From Citrobacter sedlakii NBRC 105722 (lineage in GTDB: Bacteria; Pseudomonadota; Gammaproteobacteria; Enterobacterales; Enterobacteriaceae): DNA of 64,000 nucleotides. The notes beneath the pieces were generated by a model. The model did no database searches. It was given only the letters and a program-made list of their open reading frames with translations, and was not told the DNA's origin. The stretch spans positions 1 through 64,000 of the forward strand of contig NZ_BBNB01000010.1 of the NCBI RefSeq assembly GCF_000759835.1, in the 5' to 3' direction. This document shows positions 20,572-36,680 of the stretch, one piece after another. Positions within the stretch are counted from its first letter, which is position 1, and every line of letters begins with the position of its first letter. The position numbers and the translations under genes were made by a program.

Positions 20572-21597
20572 TTAGTCTTGTTGATTAACCTTGCGCTCAA
20601 TCGCTTTGAGACGCTTGCTCATATCATCAATGTTCATCACCAGTGCGGCTGTCTTACGCCATACTTTGTTAGGTTGCAGCGGAATGCCTGAGGAATAGAC
20701 GCCAGACTCCGTGATGGGACGCATCACCATCCCCATGCCCGTCACCGTCACCTTGTCGCATATTTCCATATGGCCATTAATGACGCTGGCGCCGCCAATC
20801 ATACAGTAACGGCCAATCTTCAGGCTGCCCGCCATAATGACGCCACCGGCAACCGCCGTATTGTCGCCAATCACAACGTTATGCGCAATCTGACACTGGT
20901 TATCAATGATAACACCGTTGCCGATCACCGTATCATCCAGCGCACCACGGTCGATGGTGGTACAGGCGCCGATCTCCACGCGATCGCCAATAATGACGCG
21001 ACCAAGCTGCGGGATCTTCACCCAGTTGCCGCGATCGTTGGCATAGCCAAAACCGTCAGCGCCAATCACCGTACTGGACTGGATCAGGCAATTCTCACCT
21101 ATCTGGATGTCGTGGTAAACCGTTACATTCGCCCATAAGCGCGAGCCGGCACCAATTTTCGTATTTTTCCCGACGAAGCAACCCGCGCCGATAACCACGT
21201 TATCGCCCAGCGCTACGCCTGATTCAATGACCGCATTTGCGCCGATTGAAACATTGCTACCCAGCGTCGCCGTCACATCTACCACCGCACTTGGTGCGAT
21301 ATTCTGCGCCGGCTGCGGCGTGGTATCTAAAATTTGCGCCATTCGCGCATACGTGAGGTAGGGATTCTTCACTACCAGCGCGGCGCTTTTAGCAAAAGGA
21401 AGATCGTCCTGCGTCATGACAACGGCAGACGCCTGGCATAACGCCAGGTGCTCACGGTATTTCGGATTCACCATGAACGTAATGTGACCCGTTTGCGCAG
21501 ATTGCATGGACGCAACGCCGGTGATGACGATATCGCCATCACCGTGTAATTCTGCATCCAACTGCTCTGCTAAATCAGACAGTCGAATTGAAGGCAT
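20572..21597 (-). CDS. lpxD: UDP-3-O-(3-hydroxymyristoyl)glucosamine N-acyltransferase
   Basis: LpxD (FirA) adds the N-linked hydroxymyristate in the third step of lipid A synthesis. The 341-aa protein has an N-terminal uridine-binding domain, then a long run of hexapeptide repeats (for example [20 protein letters not shown]) with the catalytic His in [10 protein letters not shown], and a C-terminal helix. It begins 3 bp after skp. Confidence 0.98.
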   Translation of the reverse strand: MPSIRLSDLAEQLDAELHGDGDIVITGVASMQSAQTGHITFMVNPKYREHLALCQASAVVMTQDDLPFAKSAALVVKNPYLTYARMAQILDTTPQPAQNIAPSAVVDVTATLGSNVSIGANAVIESGVALGDNVVIGAGCFVGKNTKIGAGSRLWANVTVYHDIQIGENCLIQSSTVIGADGFGYANDRGNWVKIPQLGRVIIGDRVEIGACTTIDRGALDDTVIGNGVIIDNQCQIAHNVVIGDNTAVAGGVIMAGSLKIGRYCMIGGASVINGHMEICDKVTVTGMGMVMRPITESGVYSSGIPLQPNKVWRKTAALVMNIDDMSKRLKAIERKVNQQD

Positions 21598-21600
21598 TAC

Positions 21601-22086
21601 TTATTTAACCTGTTTCAGTACGTCAGCAGTAATATCTTTTACATCGCTGCTGTTGTAAGCAACGCTGTTCGCGTCAACGACCAGATCGATGCTCTGGCTG
21701 TTGGCAACGGATTTCACCGCAGTCTGGATACGGGTAACCAGTTTGCCACGTTCTTCGTTGGAACGACGTGCGCGATCCTGCTCAAAAGCCTGCGCTTTCT
21801 GAGAGAACGTCTGGCGCTGCGCCATCACGTCTTTTTCCAGCTTGGTACGTTCGCCACCTGCTTTCATGGACTGCAGACGCTGCATTTTGGACTGCAGGTC
21901 AGTTTCCATACGTTGCAGTTCGCTGGCGCGGCTTTTGAACTCGTTTTCCAGCGTTTTGGAAACGCCAGTCTTCTGCGCAACCTGCTGGAACAGGCTACCC
22001 ATGTTGACGATTGCAATTTTGTCAGCAGCCTGTGCAGACGTAACCATTGCTAAACCGAGACCTGCCGCTAATAACCACTTTTTCAC
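21601..22086 (-). CDS. skp: Periplasmic chaperone Skp
   Basis: Skp is a trimeric periplasmic holdase that carries unfolded outer-membrane proteins to the BAM complex. The start is the GTG at 22086, giving 161 aa with signal peptide [19 protein letters not shown] and mature N-terminus ADKIAIVN. The open frame continues 22 codons upstream without protein character. The long, charged, coiled-coil tentacle region is clear (about 50-130). Its position between bamA and lpxD links it to outer-membrane assembly. Confidence 0.98.
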   Translation of the reverse strand: MKKWLLAAGLGLAMVTSAQAADKIAIVNMGSLFQQVAQKTGVSKTLENEFKSRASELQRMETDLQSKMQRLQSMKAGGERTKLEKDVMAQRQTFSQKAQAFEQDRARRSNEERGKLVTRIQTAVKSVANSQSIDLVVDANSVAYNSSDVKDITADVLKQVK

Positions 22087-22110
22087 AATAAACTCCTTAC
22101 CATCCCATTT

Positions 22111-22164
22111 GCACCCGAAGGTGCAGTTCTTTGCGTGGCCAGGCGACCCCATGCAAGATCGCCT
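22111..22164. other. Two small hairpins in the bamA-skp gap
   Basis: GCACC-CGAA-GGTGC (22111-22124), a stable tetraloop hairpin, and AGGCGA/TCGCCT (22141-22164) lie in the 122-nt gap between bamA and skp. Neither has a T tract. They may set relative expression or mRNA stability of skp. Confidence 0.5.
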
Positions 22165-22208
22165 AAAGTCATCGCTACACTACCATTACATTCCCTTGTG
22201 AAGAACCG

Positions 22209-24656
<2,448 letters not shown>

Positions 24657-24669
24657 CTAACTAACTCTC

Positions 24670-26022
24670 TTACAACCGAGAGAAATCATTGAAAAGTGCA
24701 AGCCCCATTAACAGCACCAGCAAAATCGAGCCAATGCGATAACTAAAGTCTTGAACCCGCTCGGATACCGGCCCGCCCTTAAGCTTTTCAATCGCCAGGA
24801 ACAGCAGATGCCCCCCGTCAAGAACGGGCAGCGGAAACAGGTTGATTATCCCGAGGTTCACGCTGATAAGCGCAAGGAACATCAGGTAATATATCACCCC
24901 GAACTCCGCTGACATCCCAGCCCCCTGAGCGATAGAAATCGGCCCACTGAGGTTGTTCAGTTTCACATCACCGGTTATCAATTTTCCCAGCATACTGACC
25001 GTCAGCTTCATCAACTGCCACGTTTTATCCGTGGCCTGTGCGATGGCGCTAAACGGCCCATACTGGCGTACTGTCTTGTACTCATCCGGCAGAGGAATGA
25101 TTTTCGGCACAACGCCGGCAAAACCTTCCGCCTTTCCGTTACCCGATTTGGTATCCGGGATTAACGTCAAAGACAAGGCACTCCCCTGCCTTTCAATTTC
25201 CAGCGCTAACGGCTTACCGGGATTATCGCGCACAAGCGTCACGAAATTCATCCATTGCGTTAACGGTTGACCATCGACTTTAACGATCCTGTCGCCAGCT
25301 TGCAAACCCGCTTTACTTGCCGCGGACTGCGCCTGCACTTCTGACAGCACCGGTTCGATCTGAGGCCCGCGCGGTCGAATCCCCAAAGAAGATACAGGAT
25401 CTTCCTTGTCTGGCTCAAATGCCCAATGACGCAAATCCAGCGTTTTCTCCTGACGCTGGTTACTGCCAAAAGGCGCGACGCTGAGCGTCGTCTGCTCGTC
25501 GCCGATTTTCGCGACCAACTGTAAACGCACCGCATCCCAATCAGGGGTTTCGATACCGTCAATGGCTTTAAGTTCCGTTCCCGGCGCAATTTGCGCGTCG
25601 GCGGCAATCGAGTTGGGGGTTATTTCACCAACCACCGGACGAACGCCAGGGACGCCGATGATAAACACCAGCCAGTAAGCGAAGATGGCAAAAAGGAAAT
25701 TAGCAACCGGGCCGGCGGCGATAATTGCCGCACGCTGACCTACGGTTTTGTTGTTGAACGCGTGGTGGCGCAGTTCCGGAATCACCGGCTCAGCGCGCTC
25801 ATCCAGCATTTTGACGTAACCGCCCAGCGGGATAAGGGCGATAACATATTCAGTACCAGACCTGTCGGTACGGCGCCAAAGCGCTTTACCAAAGCCAATG
25901 GAAAAGCGCTCTACACGGACACCGCAACGCCGTGCAACCCAGAAATGACCAAATTCATGCACGGTGATAAGCACGCCCAGTGCAACAATGAATGCAGCCA
26001 GATTCCAGAGAATACTCAGCAT
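24670..26022 (-). CDS. rseP: Site-2 protease RseP
   Basis: RseP is the inner-membrane zinc metalloprotease that performs the second cut of anti-sigma factor RseA, releasing sigma-E. The start is the ATG at 26022 ([11 protein letters not shown]), giving 450 aa; the longer frame adds 15 residues without homology. The HEFGH zinc motif is at residues 22-26, the third ligand lies in [11 protein letters not shown] near residue 400, and two tandem PDZ domains lie between (roughly 125-310). Confidence 0.98.
   Translation of the reverse strand: MLSILWNLAAFIVALGVLITVHEFGHFWVARRCGVRVERFSIGFGKALWRRTDRSGTEYVIALIPLGGYVKMLDERAEPVIPELRHHAFNNKTVGQRAAIIAAGPVANFLFAIFAYWLVFIIGVPGVRPVVGEITPNSIAADAQIAPGTELKAIDGIETPDWDAVRLQLVAKIGDEQTTLSVAPFGSNQRQEKTLDLRHWAFEPDKEDPVSSLGIRPRGPQIEPVLSEVQAQSAASKAGLQAGDRIVKVDGQPLTQWMNFVTLVRDNPGKPLALEIERQGSALSLTLIPDTKSGNGKAEGFAGVVPKIIPLPDEYKTVRQYGPFSAIAQATDKTWQLMKLTVSMLGKLITGDVKLNNLSGPISIAQGAGMSAEFGVIYYLMFLALISVNLGIINLFPLPVLDGGHLLFLAIEKLKGGPVSERVQDFSYRIGSILLVLLMGLALFNDFSRL
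25548..25576 (-). promoter_or_regulatory. Candidate sigma-E promoter inside rseP, for bamA-skp
   Basis: Reading leftward, GGAACTT (25570-25576) is followed after 16 bp by TCGAAA (25548-25553). This resembles the sigma-E -35 GGAACTT and a TCAAA/TCTGA-type -10. bamA and skp belong to the sigma-E regulon in E. coli, where internal promoters upstream of bamA are known. The match is seen in the sequence; the function is inferred. Confidence 0.5.
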
Positions 26023-26033
26023 AAAACCTTCCG

Positions 26034-26891
26034 TTAAAGCGTTTTGAATACCAGTAACAACAGGCACGCAAAGACCGGTACTGCCGCCGTCAGGCTATCA
26101 ATACGGTCCAGAATACCACCGTGTCCTGGAATCAAATGACCGCTGTCTTTAATTCCTGCTTCACGCTTGAACATGCTCTCAGTAAGATCGCCCAGCACAG
26201 AGGCCAGCGCGGCAATAATAGAGCAAATTAACAAGGTGACCGGCGCAACGTCCAGGTTCGCCCACATGCTGTAACCCCAGGAGATTACCGCTGCTGTCGC
26301 GAGACCGCCAAAAAAGCCCTGCCAGGTTTTCCCTGGCGACACCTTCGGCGCCAGCTTATGTTTGCCAAACAGTTTGCCAAACATATACGCCCCGGAGTCC
26401 GCGCCCCAAACGAGGATCATGACATAGAGTAGCCATATCGCGCCACTGTAATGATTATCGTCATAATGCCAGGCGCGAAGCGCCAGCATGCCCCAGAAAA
26501 AGGGAACGATAGTCAACACGCCGAAAATTATGCGTAATGTCTTCGAATTACGCCAGATCGCCGCTGAACCGGGATAGAAAAACACCAGGAGTAAAGCAAC
26601 GATCCACCAGCCTAACGACGCCCAAAGTGAGACCTCGACCAGCGGCTGGTGAATATTATGATGGTATTCCGGCAGTAAAAACAGCATTAGCGCGAGTAAC
26701 AGCCCGCACAGTACCGCCAGCCATACGCGTTGCGTGCGAGTGGCAAAACCGCTTAACTGTCCCCATTCCCACGCGGCCAGCATACACACCAGCAGCGTAA
26801 CAATAGCGAACCCCACCGGCGGCAGCAGAAACAGCGCCGCGATGACCACGGGTATTAAAACAAAAGCAGAAATCAGGCGATACTTCAGCAA
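26034..26891 (-). CDS. cdsA: Phosphatidate cytidylyltransferase
   Basis: CdsA makes CDP-diacylglycerol from phosphatidic acid and CTP, the branch point to all phospholipids. The 285-aa integral membrane protein has the family signature spanning [20 protein letters not shown] and then GILDRID near the C-terminus. The start is TTG with a GGGGG-type site just upstream, as in E. coli. It lies between uppS (12-bp gap) and rseP. Confidence 0.98.
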   Translation of the reverse strand: MLKYRLISAFVLIPVVIAALFLLPPVGFAIVTLLVCMLAAWEWGQLSGFATRTQRVWLAVLCGLLLALMLFLLPEYHHNIHQPLVEVSLWASLGWWIVALLLVFFYPGSAAIWRNSKTLRIIFGVLTIVPFFWGMLALRAWHYDDNHYSGAIWLLYVMILVWGADSGAYMFGKLFGKHKLAPKVSPGKTWQGFFGGLATAAVISWGYSMWANLDVAPVTLLICSIIAALASVLGDLTESMFKREAGIKDSGHLIPGHGGILDRIDSLTAAVPVFACLLLLVFKTL

Positions 26892-26903
26892 AAGCGACCC
26901 CCA

Positions 26904-27662
26904 TCAGGCTTTGTCATCACCGGGCTCGGTGCCGCCGAAACGACGCTCTCGATTAGCAAAGGCATGCAGCGCACCTTCAAAGTCTTGTTCATCGAAATCG
27001 GGCCAGAGCACATCAGTAAAGTAAAGTTCGGCGTAGGCAATTTGCCAAAGCAAAAAGTTACTTATTCTATGCTCTCCCCCAGTCCTAATTACTAAATCCA
27101 CCGGAGCCAGCTCATGCATACAGATTTGTTGGTTGAGCATTTCTTCATCAATCTGTTCCGGGCGCAGTACACCGTCCTGCACCTGTTCCGCCAGTTTTCT
27201 GACTCCCTGGACAATATCCCAACGTCCGCCGTAATTCGCCGCAATGTTCAGCGTCAGCCCGGTATTCTGGGCAGTTAGCGCTTCCGATTTACGAATACGT
27301 TCCTGCAAACGCGAGTTAAATCGACTGGTATCGCCAATAATGCGCAGGCGGACGTTATGGCGGTGCAGGCTTTTGACTTCGCTGTCAAGCGCCCACACAA
27401 ACAGCTCCATTAACGCGCTAACTTCCTGCGCTGGTCGGTTCCAGTTTTCACTACTAAAGGCATACAGCGTTAACGCATCAATACCGTTGTTGGCAGCAAA
27501 AGAGACGGCCCGGCGGACGGATTTCGCTCCGGCCTTATGCCCGAATGCCCGAATCTTCCCTTGCTTTTTTGCCCAGCGACCATTGCCATCCATAATGATC
27601 GCGACATGACGACAGCCATGTGCTGGCAAATTTTCGCTTACTGGTTGAGTTGCAGACAACAT
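26904..27662 (-). CDS. uppS: Undecaprenyl diphosphate synthase
   Basis: UppS (IspU) condenses eight isopentenyl units onto farnesyl diphosphate to make the C55 carrier lipid for peptidoglycan, O-antigen and other glycans. The 252-aa protein has the cis-prenyltransferase motifs [10 protein letters not shown] (catalytic Asp) and [15 protein letters not shown] near the C-terminus. It is the first gene of the long leftward cluster; a 306-bp gap separates it from dxr. Confidence 0.98.
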   Translation of the reverse strand: MLSATQPVSENLPAHGCRHVAIIMDGNGRWAKKQGKIRAFGHKAGAKSVRRAVSFAANNGIDALTLYAFSSENWNRPAQEVSALMELFVWALDSEVKSLHRHNVRLRIIGDTSRFNSRLQERIRKSEALTAQNTGLTLNIAANYGGRWDIVQGVRKLAEQVQDGVLRPEQIDEEMLNQQICMHELAPVDLVIRTGGEHRISNFLLWQIAYAELYFTDVLWPDFDEQDFEGALHAFANRERRFGGTEPGDDKA

Positions 27663-27718
27663 AACGCGTTTTTAGTCCCTGAAAGGATTTAGCGGTACTC
27701 AGGAATACAGAAGCCTTT

Positions 27719-27830
27719 TACACTTCATCTTTCAGGCTGCCTCTTGTCAGCTTGCTGTCCCGCGTCACGTACCGCTGTACGCGCCCGGGAACGCATCCAC
27801 TCGCCGCCCTGATGCAACCTGAATGATTTT
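27719..27830. repeat. ERIC-type intergenic element, short form
   Basis: This 112-bp element lies in the 306-bp uppS-dxr gap. Its outer ends (TACACTTCATCTTTCAGGC at the left, CCTGAATGATTTT at the right) are the reverse complement of the ends of the ERIC element at 29963-30150. The middle differs and lacks the central ERIC palindrome. An internal hairpin, CGTAC-CGCT-GTACG, is visible. The rest of the gap holds only the dxr terminator and about 55 bp before uppS. Confidence 0.7.
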
Positions 27831-27840
27831 GCGTATCCAC

Positions 27841-27867
27841 AAAAAAGCCGTGTCAAACCACGGCTTG
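27841..27867 (-). terminator. Terminator downstream of dxr
   Basis: Read leftward, AAGCCGTG, loop GTTTGA, CACGGCTT continues into a T run (27841-27846 on the plus strand are A). It lies about 100 nt after the dxr stop. Confidence 0.85.
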
Positions 27868-27968
27868 CCTGACCGAAAAAAGCCAAATACCTGCGATCAG
27901 GTGGCGCAGACTATATCACTGAAGCCCAACGCTAACAAATAGCACGATCTTCTGTAGCCGGATTATCC

Positions 27969-29165
27969 TCAGCTTGCGAGACGCGTCACTTGTTTTCTGG
28001 CGACTTCTCGCGCAATGGCATCCACTCGCAGGACGTCATCCACACTCTGAGGCTCTTGCAGGTCCATCTGTTCCAGCACAGCTAAATTGAGATCGGCAAT
28101 ATCGGTAAAACGAAGTTCTTCAGCAAGAAATGCAGCAACGACGATTTCGTTTGCCGCATTCAACGCAGTGGTTGCCGCCTGCCCTTGCTCAAACGCTTCC
28201 ATTGCCAGTTTCAGGCACGGATAGCGCTCATAGTCCGGCGCGCTAAAAGTCAGCGCGCTGAGCTGGCAGAAATCGAGCGGCTTAACACCCGAGGTCACGC
28301 GATTCGGCCAGGCCATGGTATGGGCAATTGGCGTACGCATATCCGGCTCCCCCAGTTGCGCCAGAACGCTGCCGTCCTGATAACGCACCATTGAGTGAAT
28401 AACCGACTGCGGATGAATCAGCACGTCCATCTGGCGGGCACTGGCGTTGAACAACCAACGCGCTTCTATGTATTCCAGACCTTTATTCATCATGGTGGCG
28501 GAGTCGACGGAAATTTTACGCCCCATCGACCAGTTCGGGTGACGGCATGCCTGCTCGGGCGTCATTGAGGCCAGATCGCGCAGCGGCGTTTCCCGAAACG
28601 GGCCACCAGACCCGGTAAGCAAAACCGACATCACGCCATTTTGCTCAAGGTCAGCGTATCCCAGATTGTGTTGAATGGGTTGGGGCATACTCTGAAAAAT
28701 AGCGTTATGCTCGCTGTCCACCGGTAAAAGCCGTGCGCCACTTTGCTTTACCGCATCCATAAACAGGCGTCCGCAGGTGACCAGCGACTCTTTATTGGCC
28801 AGCAGAATGGTTTTACCGGCGCGAATGGCGGCCAGCGTCGGCAACAGCCCTGCTGCGCCCACAATGGCCGCCATGACTTGATCCACGTCATCCAGCGCCG
28901 CCATCTCACAGGCTGCCTGTTGCCCGCTAAGAACCTCTGTGCGGCAACCGTGTTGCTGCAACGTGGCTTTTAGCAGCGTTGCGCTGGCTTCGTCATCCAT
29001 CACCGCGTAATGCGGGGAGAATTCCAGGCACTGCTCCACCATACGGGTGACATTCTTACCTGCCACCAGCGCGACAACGCGAAAGTCGTCAGGGTTCTGG
29101 CGCACCACGTCAAGCGTGCTGCAACCAATAGAGCCGGTCGAGCCCAGAAGGGTTATGTGCTTCAT
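27969..29165 (-). CDS. dxr: 1-deoxy-D-xylulose 5-phosphate reductoisomerase
   Basis: Dxr (IspC) converts DXP to 2-C-methylerythritol 4-phosphate, the committed step of the MEP isoprenoid pathway that feeds UppS next door. The start is the ATG at 29165 ([10 protein letters not shown]), giving 398 aa; the frame extends 22 codons upstream through a terminator and is not used. The NADPH site GSTGSIG is at residues 7-13; the metal ligands lie in VDSEHNA, and the substrate loop in [11 protein letters not shown]. Confidence 0.98.
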   Translation of the reverse strand: MKHITLLGSTGSIGCSTLDVVRQNPDDFRVVALVAGKNVTRMVEQCLEFSPHYAVMDDEASATLLKATLQQHGCRTEVLSGQQAACEMAALDDVDQVMAAIVGAAGLLPTLAAIRAGKTILLANKESLVTCGRLFMDAVKQSGARLLPVDSEHNAIFQSMPQPIQHNLGYADLEQNGVMSVLLTGSGGPFRETPLRDLASMTPEQACRHPNWSMGRKISVDSATMMNKGLEYIEARWLFNASARQMDVLIHPQSVIHSMVRYQDGSVLAQLGEPDMRTPIAHTMAWPNRVTSGVKPLDFCQLSALTFSAPDYERYPCLKLAMEAFEQGQAATTALNAANEIVVAAFLAEELRFTDIADLNLAVLEQMDLQEPQSVDDVLRVDAIAREVARKQVTRLAS

Positions 29166-29204
29166 TGAACGTCCAGTCTGAAAGTGAGACAGGGTAAAAG
29201 GTAA

Positions 29205-29253
29205 AAAGCAAAACGCCGCCAGCCGATCCAAAAGATCTTCTGAGCGGCGTTTT
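29205..29253 (-). terminator. Terminator of frr
   Basis: Read leftward, AAAACGCCGC (29244-29253) pairs with GCGGCGTTTT (29210-29219) around a 24-nt loop, followed by GCTTTTTACC. It separates frr from dxr. Confidence 0.8.
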
Positions 29254-29268
29254 CGTCGTACCGGTGAA

Positions 29269-29826
29269 TCAGAACTGCATCAGTTCCGCTTCTTTGTCTG
29301 CCAGCGCCGCTTCCACTTTCTTGATAGCGGCATCGGTCAGTTTCTGAATATCGTCCTGAGAACGACGGTCATCATCTTCGCTGATCTCTTTGTCTTTCAG
29401 CAACGCCTTGACTTTATCGTTAGCGTCACGACGCACGTTACGCACGGCAACGCGAGCCTGCTCCGCTTCGCCACGCACGATTTTCGTCAGGTCTTTACGA
29501 CGTTCTTCAGTCAGCGGCGGCAGTGGAACACGGATATCGCTGCCGGCAGAACTTGGGTTCAGACCGAGGTCAGACGCCATGATTGCTTTTTCAACGGCCG
29601 GGCTCAGAGAGCGGTCAAATACGTTGATTTTCAGGGTACGGGAATCTTCTACCGTTACGCTTGCCAGCTGACGCAGCGGCGTCGGCGTACCGTAATATTC
29701 CACAACAATGCCATCCAGCAGGCTGGGAGAAGCACGACCCGTGCGAATTTTGCTGATTTGGGTTTTGAATGCTTCAACGCATTTGTCCATGCGTACTTCA
29801 GCATCTTTTCTGATATCGCTAATCAC
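29269..29826 (-). CDS. frr: Ribosome recycling factor
   Basis: RRF, with EF-G, splits post-termination ribosomes. The 185-aa protein is the usual length: two long-helix regions form the three-helix bundle, with the beta domain between (about 30-105). The C-terminal helix contains the conserved [11 protein letters not shown] segment. The start is GTG, as in E. coli. It is separated from pyrH by a 333-bp gap that holds an ERIC element and, closer to frr, its promoter region. Confidence 0.98.
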   Translation of the reverse strand: MISDIRKDAEVRMDKCVEAFKTQISKIRTGRASPSLLDGIVVEYYGTPTPLRQLASVTVEDSRTLKINVFDRSLSPAVEKAIMASDLGLNPSSAGSDIRVPLPPLTEERRKDLTKIVRGEAEQARVAVRNVRRDANDKVKALLKDKEISEDDDRRSQDDIQKLTDAAIKKVEAALADKEAELMQF

Positions 29827-29962
29827 GTTACGAATCCTTGGAAACTAGTCTCAGTCAGACCAGACAATTGCACATAGTGGAAATGCGCTTAGTATAGCCC
29901 TGATTAAAATATTACGGGTAATCCCGCGATACTGACGCAAAATCTTACCGCGATTTCTGCAC

Positions 29963-30150
29963 AAAATCATTCAGGTTGTATCAAGACGGCAGCTGAACGA
30001 CAAATTTGTCAGGAACAAATTTGAACAGCCGCAGGCGTCCTTCAGTGAGGGACAAGGATGCCCCTCATTTATTCCCAGCAGCTTACACATGTAAGTGACT
30101 GGGGTGAGCAAAGGCAGCCAACGCAGAGACAGCCTGAAAGATGAAGTGTA
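29963..30150. repeat. ERIC element with internal insertion
   Basis: It lies in the 333-bp pyrH-frr gap. The region 30074-30105 matches the ERIC core (CCCAGCAGCTTAC, then GTAAGTGACTGGGGTGAGC), including a perfect CTTACACATGTAAG palindrome (30082-30095). The element is about 188 bp, longer than the 127-bp consensus. An extra segment containing the perfect palindrome GACAAATTTGTC (29999-30010) lies in its left half. The element is seen directly; the name rests on the established ERIC consensus. The rest of the gap (29827-29962) has no gene and should contain the frr promoter. Confidence 0.85.
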
Positions 30151-30159
30151 ACACGGGAA

Positions 30160-30885
30160 TTACTCCGTGATTAACGTCCCTTCTTTCTCACCCATGACCA
30201 CACGACGCAGCGCGCCCGGCTTGTTCATGTTGAACACGCGAATCGGCAATTTGTGGTCACGCGCCAGCGTAAACGCCGCCAGATCCATCACTTTTAGCTC
30301 TTTTTCCAGCACTTCGCTGTAGGTCAGCTGCTCGTACATGGTGGCCGACGGATCTTTTGCCGGATCGGCGGTGAATACACCATCCACCTTGGTTGCTTTC
30401 AGGACAACGTCCGCTTCAATTTCAATACCGCGCAGGCAGGCTGCAGAGTCGGTAGTAAAGAACGGGTTACCGGTCCCGGCAGAGAGGATCACCACGCGGT
30501 TATTACGCAGCAGGCTGATCGCTTCCGCCCAGCTGTAGTTGTCGCACACGCCGTTAAGCGGAATCGCCGACATCAGGCGAGCGTTCACATAGGCGCGATG
30601 GAGCGCATCGCGCATCGCCAGGCCGTTCATCACGGTGGCCAGCATGCCCATGTGGTCGCCCACAACGCGGTTCATTCCCGCTTTCGCCAGACCTGCGCCA
30701 CGGAACAGGTTACCGCCACCAATAACCACACCAACCTGAATCCCCAGTTCAACCAGTTCTTTGATTTCCTGAGCCATACGATCCAGTATGCTTGCGTCAA
30801 TACCGAAGCCTTCCGAACCCTGCAGAGCTTCGCCACTCAACTTAAGCAGAATACGTTTATAGACGGGTTTTGCATTGGTAGCCAT
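30160..30885 (-). CDS. pyrH: Uridylate kinase
   Basis: PyrH phosphorylates UMP to UDP; it is activated by GTP and inhibited by UTP. The 241-aa amino-acid-kinase-fold protein has KLSGEALQG near the N-terminus, GGGNLFRG (phosphate loop) and the [10 protein letters not shown] segment. It follows tsf after about 150 bp on the same strand, as in other enterobacteria. Confidence 0.98.
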   Translation of the reverse strand: MATNAKPVYKRILLKLSGEALQGSEGFGIDASILDRMAQEIKELVELGIQVGVVIGGGNLFRGAGLAKAGMNRVVGDHMGMLATVMNGLAMRDALHRAYVNARLMSAIPLNGVCDNYSWAEAISLLRNNRVVILSAGTGNPFFTTDSAACLRGIEIEADVVLKATKVDGVFTADPAKDPSATMYEQLTYSEVLEKELKVMDLAAFTLARDHKLPIRVFNMNKPGALRRVVMGEKEGTLITE

Positions 30886-31000
30886 GTTTCTTTCCTGAGA
30901 CTGTCAACGATTTAAAAAGGGGGTAAATTCTGGCGACAATGATATGTCGCTTCTCAGTACAACGAAATAAGAGCCATACTGATTTTGCGTGACGGGTGAC

Positions 31001-31030
31001 AAAAAGAAGCCGCCCTCAGGCGGCTCCTTT
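31001..31030 (-). terminator. Terminator of tsf
   Basis: The 7-bp stem AGCCGCC (31008-31014) / GGCGGCT (31019-31025) has loop CTCA. Read leftward, it is followed by TCTTTTTG. It ends the rpsB-tsf operon. Confidence 0.85.
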
Positions 31031-31037
31031 TCAATCA

Positions 31038-31889
31038 TTAAGACTGCTTGGACATTGCAGCAACTTCTGCTGCGAAGTCAGTCTCAACTTTTTCGATGCC
31101 TTCGCCCACTTCGAAGCGGATGAAGCCAGTCACGTCAGCGTTGTGCTCTTTCAGCAGCTGACCAACAGACTTGCTCGGATCCATAACGAAAGGCTGGCCA
31201 GTCAGAGAAACTTCGCCGGTGAATTTCTTCATGCGGCCTTCAACCATTTTCTCTGCGATTTCTTTCGGTTTGCCAGACTGCATGGCGATGTCCAGCTGTA
31301 CCTGGTATTCTTTCTCTACCACTTCAGCAGACACGTCTTCCGGCTTAACGAATTCCGGCTTGCTTGCCGCAACATGCATTGCCAGCTGCTTAACCAGTTC
31401 TTCGTCAGCGCCTTTCGCGGCAACCAGAACACCGATGCGCGCACCGTGCTGGTAGCTACCCAGAACGTCGCCTTCCAGGGAAGCGATACGGCGGATGTTG
31501 ATGTTCTCGCCGATTTTCGCAACCAGCGCAACGCGCTCTTCTTCGAACTGCGCTTTCAGTACTTCAACGTCAGTGATTTTACCCGCAACCGCTGCGTCCA
31601 GTACTTTGTCAGCGAAAGCCTGGAAACCGCCGTCTTTCGCAACGAAGTCAGTCTGGCAGTTAACTTCCAGAATGAACGCGATATTGCCTTCGATTTTGGT
31701 TTTGATTACGCCGTCAGCAGCAACGTTGCCTGCTTTTTTCGCTGCTTTGATCGCACCGGACTTACGCATGTTTTCGATTGCCAGCTCGATGTCGCCATTC
31801 GCTTCAGTCAGTGCTTTTTTGCAATCCATCATGCCTGCGCCAGTACGCTCACGCAGCTCTTTTACCAGGGATGCGGTAATTTCAGCCAT
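31038..31889 (-). CDS. tsf: Elongation factor Ts
   Basis: EF-Ts is the guanine-nucleotide exchange factor for EF-Tu. The start is the ATG at 31889 ([10 protein letters not shown]), giving 283 aa; the frame continues 24 codons upstream into the attenuator. The exchange motif TDFVAKD is present near residue 80, after the N-terminal UBA-like domain. It is co-transcribed with rpsB through a partial terminator. Confidence 0.98.
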   Translation of the reverse strand: MAEITASLVKELRERTGAGMMDCKKALTEANGDIELAIENMRKSGAIKAAKKAGNVAADGVIKTKIEGNIAFILEVNCQTDFVAKDGGFQAFADKVLDAAVAGKITDVEVLKAQFEEERVALVAKIGENINIRRIASLEGDVLGSYQHGARIGVLVAAKGADEELVKQLAMHVAASKPEFVKPEDVSAEVVEKEYQVQLDIAMQSGKPKEIAEKMVEGRMKKFTGEVSLTGQPFVMDPSKSVGQLLKEHNADVTGFIRFEVGEGIEKVETDFAAEVAAMSKQS

Positions 31890-31948
31890 TCTAAAATCCT
31901 CGGAAGATTTGATCTGCCCGGCGTCAAACCGCACAGATTTAAAAGTGA

Positions 31949-31974
31949 AAAAGGGGGCCATTGATAGGCCCCCT
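31949..31974 (-). terminator. rpsB-tsf intercistronic attenuator
   Basis: The perfect 8-bp stem AGGGGGCC (31952-31959) / GGCCCCCT (31967-31974), read leftward, runs into TTTTTCACTTTT. A strong hairpin between two genes whose products are needed in different amounts fits a leaky terminator that lowers tsf relative to rpsB. Confidence 0.8.
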
Positions 31975-32027
31975 AACCAAACGTGATACTACCTGGTCCA
32001 AAAAGGGGCTCGAACGAGCGTTCCTTA

Positions 32028-32916
<889 letters not shown>

Positions 32917-32924
32917 CGGCGCGC

Positions 32925-32954
32925 TTTATACCACAAATACGCCGCCGACACCAA
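32925..32954 (-). promoter_or_regulatory. Promoter of rpsB-tsf
   Basis: Read leftward, TTGGTG (32949-32954), an 18-bp spacer and TATAAA (32925-32930) are followed by GCGCGCCGGA. The GC-rich discriminator is typical of growth-rate and ppGpp-controlled promoters of translation genes. Confidence 0.65.
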
Positions 32955-33022
32955 TAATTGTTGGCTGAGTGTGCTGTTAATGATTCTCAATTTGGCACGG
33001 GGTGCGCCTGACTGATACCATT

Positions 33023-33046
33023 GACAATACTTACACTAGTATTGTC
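33023..33046. promoter_or_regulatory. Perfect inverted repeat upstream of map
   Basis: The 9-bp arms GACAATACT (33023-33031) and AGTATTGTC (33038-33046) are separated by 6 bp. It overlaps a TTGACA hexamer (33021-33026) and ends 29 bp before the map ATG. It could be an operator, or a hairpin in the map leader. No well-placed -10 was found 16-18 bp after TTGACA. The rest of the 322-bp rpsB-map gap is the rpsB promoter and leader. Confidence 0.5.
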
Positions 33047-33075
33047 GAAAAAATCGACACCGATGGACAGATTAC

Positions 33076-33870
33076 ATGGCTATCTCAATTAAGACTCCTG
33101 AAGAAATCGAAAAAATGCGCGTCGCGGGCCGTCTGGCCGCAGAAGTGCTGGAGATGATCGAACCGCATATCAAACCGGGCGTCAGCACGGGCGAACTGGA
33201 TCGTCTTTGTAACGACTACATCGTCAACGAGCAGCACGCGATTTCCGCCTGCCTCGGTTACCATGGTTATCCGAAATCCGTCTGCATCTCTATTAATGAA
33301 GTGGTATGCCACGGGATCCCGGACGATGCCAAGCTGTTGAAAGACGGCGATATCGTCAACATTGACGTGACTGTCATCAAAGACGAATACCACGGCGACA
33401 CCTCAAAAATGTTTATCGTCGGCAAGCCGACTATCCTGGGCGAGCGTCTGTGCCGCGTCACGCAGGAGAGCCTGTATCTGGCCCTGCGTATGGTAAAACC
33501 GGGCATCCGTCTGCGCGCCCTGGGCGCGGCGATTCAGAAATACGCGGAAGGCGAAGGCTTCTCTGTGGTGCGCGAATACTGCGGACACGGTATTGGCCGC
33601 GGGTTCCATGAAGAACCGCAGGTACTGCATTACGATGCGGACGACGGCGGCGTGGTGCTGCAACCGGGCATGACGTTCACCATTGAGCCAATGCTGAATG
33701 CCGGTGATTACCGCATCCGCACCATGAAGGATGGCTGGACGGTAAAAACCAAAGACAGAAGCTTGTCTGCACAGTATGAGCACACTATTGTAGTAACCGA
33801 AAACGGCTGCGAAATTCTGACCTTACGCAAGGATGACACCATCCCGGCGGTCATTACGCACGACGAATAA
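33076..33870 (+). CDS. map: Methionine aminopeptidase type I
   Basis: Map removes the initiator methionine from nascent proteins at the ribosome exit. The 264-aa protein has the pita-bread fold ligands: NIDVTVIKDEYHGD (two Asp), GHGIGRGFHEEP (His), FTIEPM (Glu) and YEHTIVV (Glu). It is divergent from rpsB and followed by a BIME, then glnD. Confidence 0.99.
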   Translation: MAISIKTPEEIEKMRVAGRLAAEVLEMIEPHIKPGVSTGELDRLCNDYIVNEQHAISACLGYHGYPKSVCISINEVVCHGIPDDAKLLKDGDIVNIDVTVIKDEYHGDTSKMFIVGKPTILGERLCRVTQESLYLALRMVKPGIRLRALGAAIQKYAEGEGFSVVREYCGHGIGRGFHEEPQVLHYDADDGGVVLQPGMTFTIEPMLNAGDYRIRTMKDGWTVKTKDRSLSAQYEHTIVVTENGCEILTLRKDDTIPAVITHDE

Positions 33871-33874
33871 CTGA

Positions 33875-36649
<2,775 letters not shown>

Positions 36650-36680
36650 TGTGTTTTTTTATTAGGGAAAGAGTTTACCA

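Noticed and set aside
30996-31964. 322-codon open frame on the plus strand, opposite tsf
   Set aside because: Mirrors the strong codon bias of tsf; a phenylalanine-rich shadow frame.
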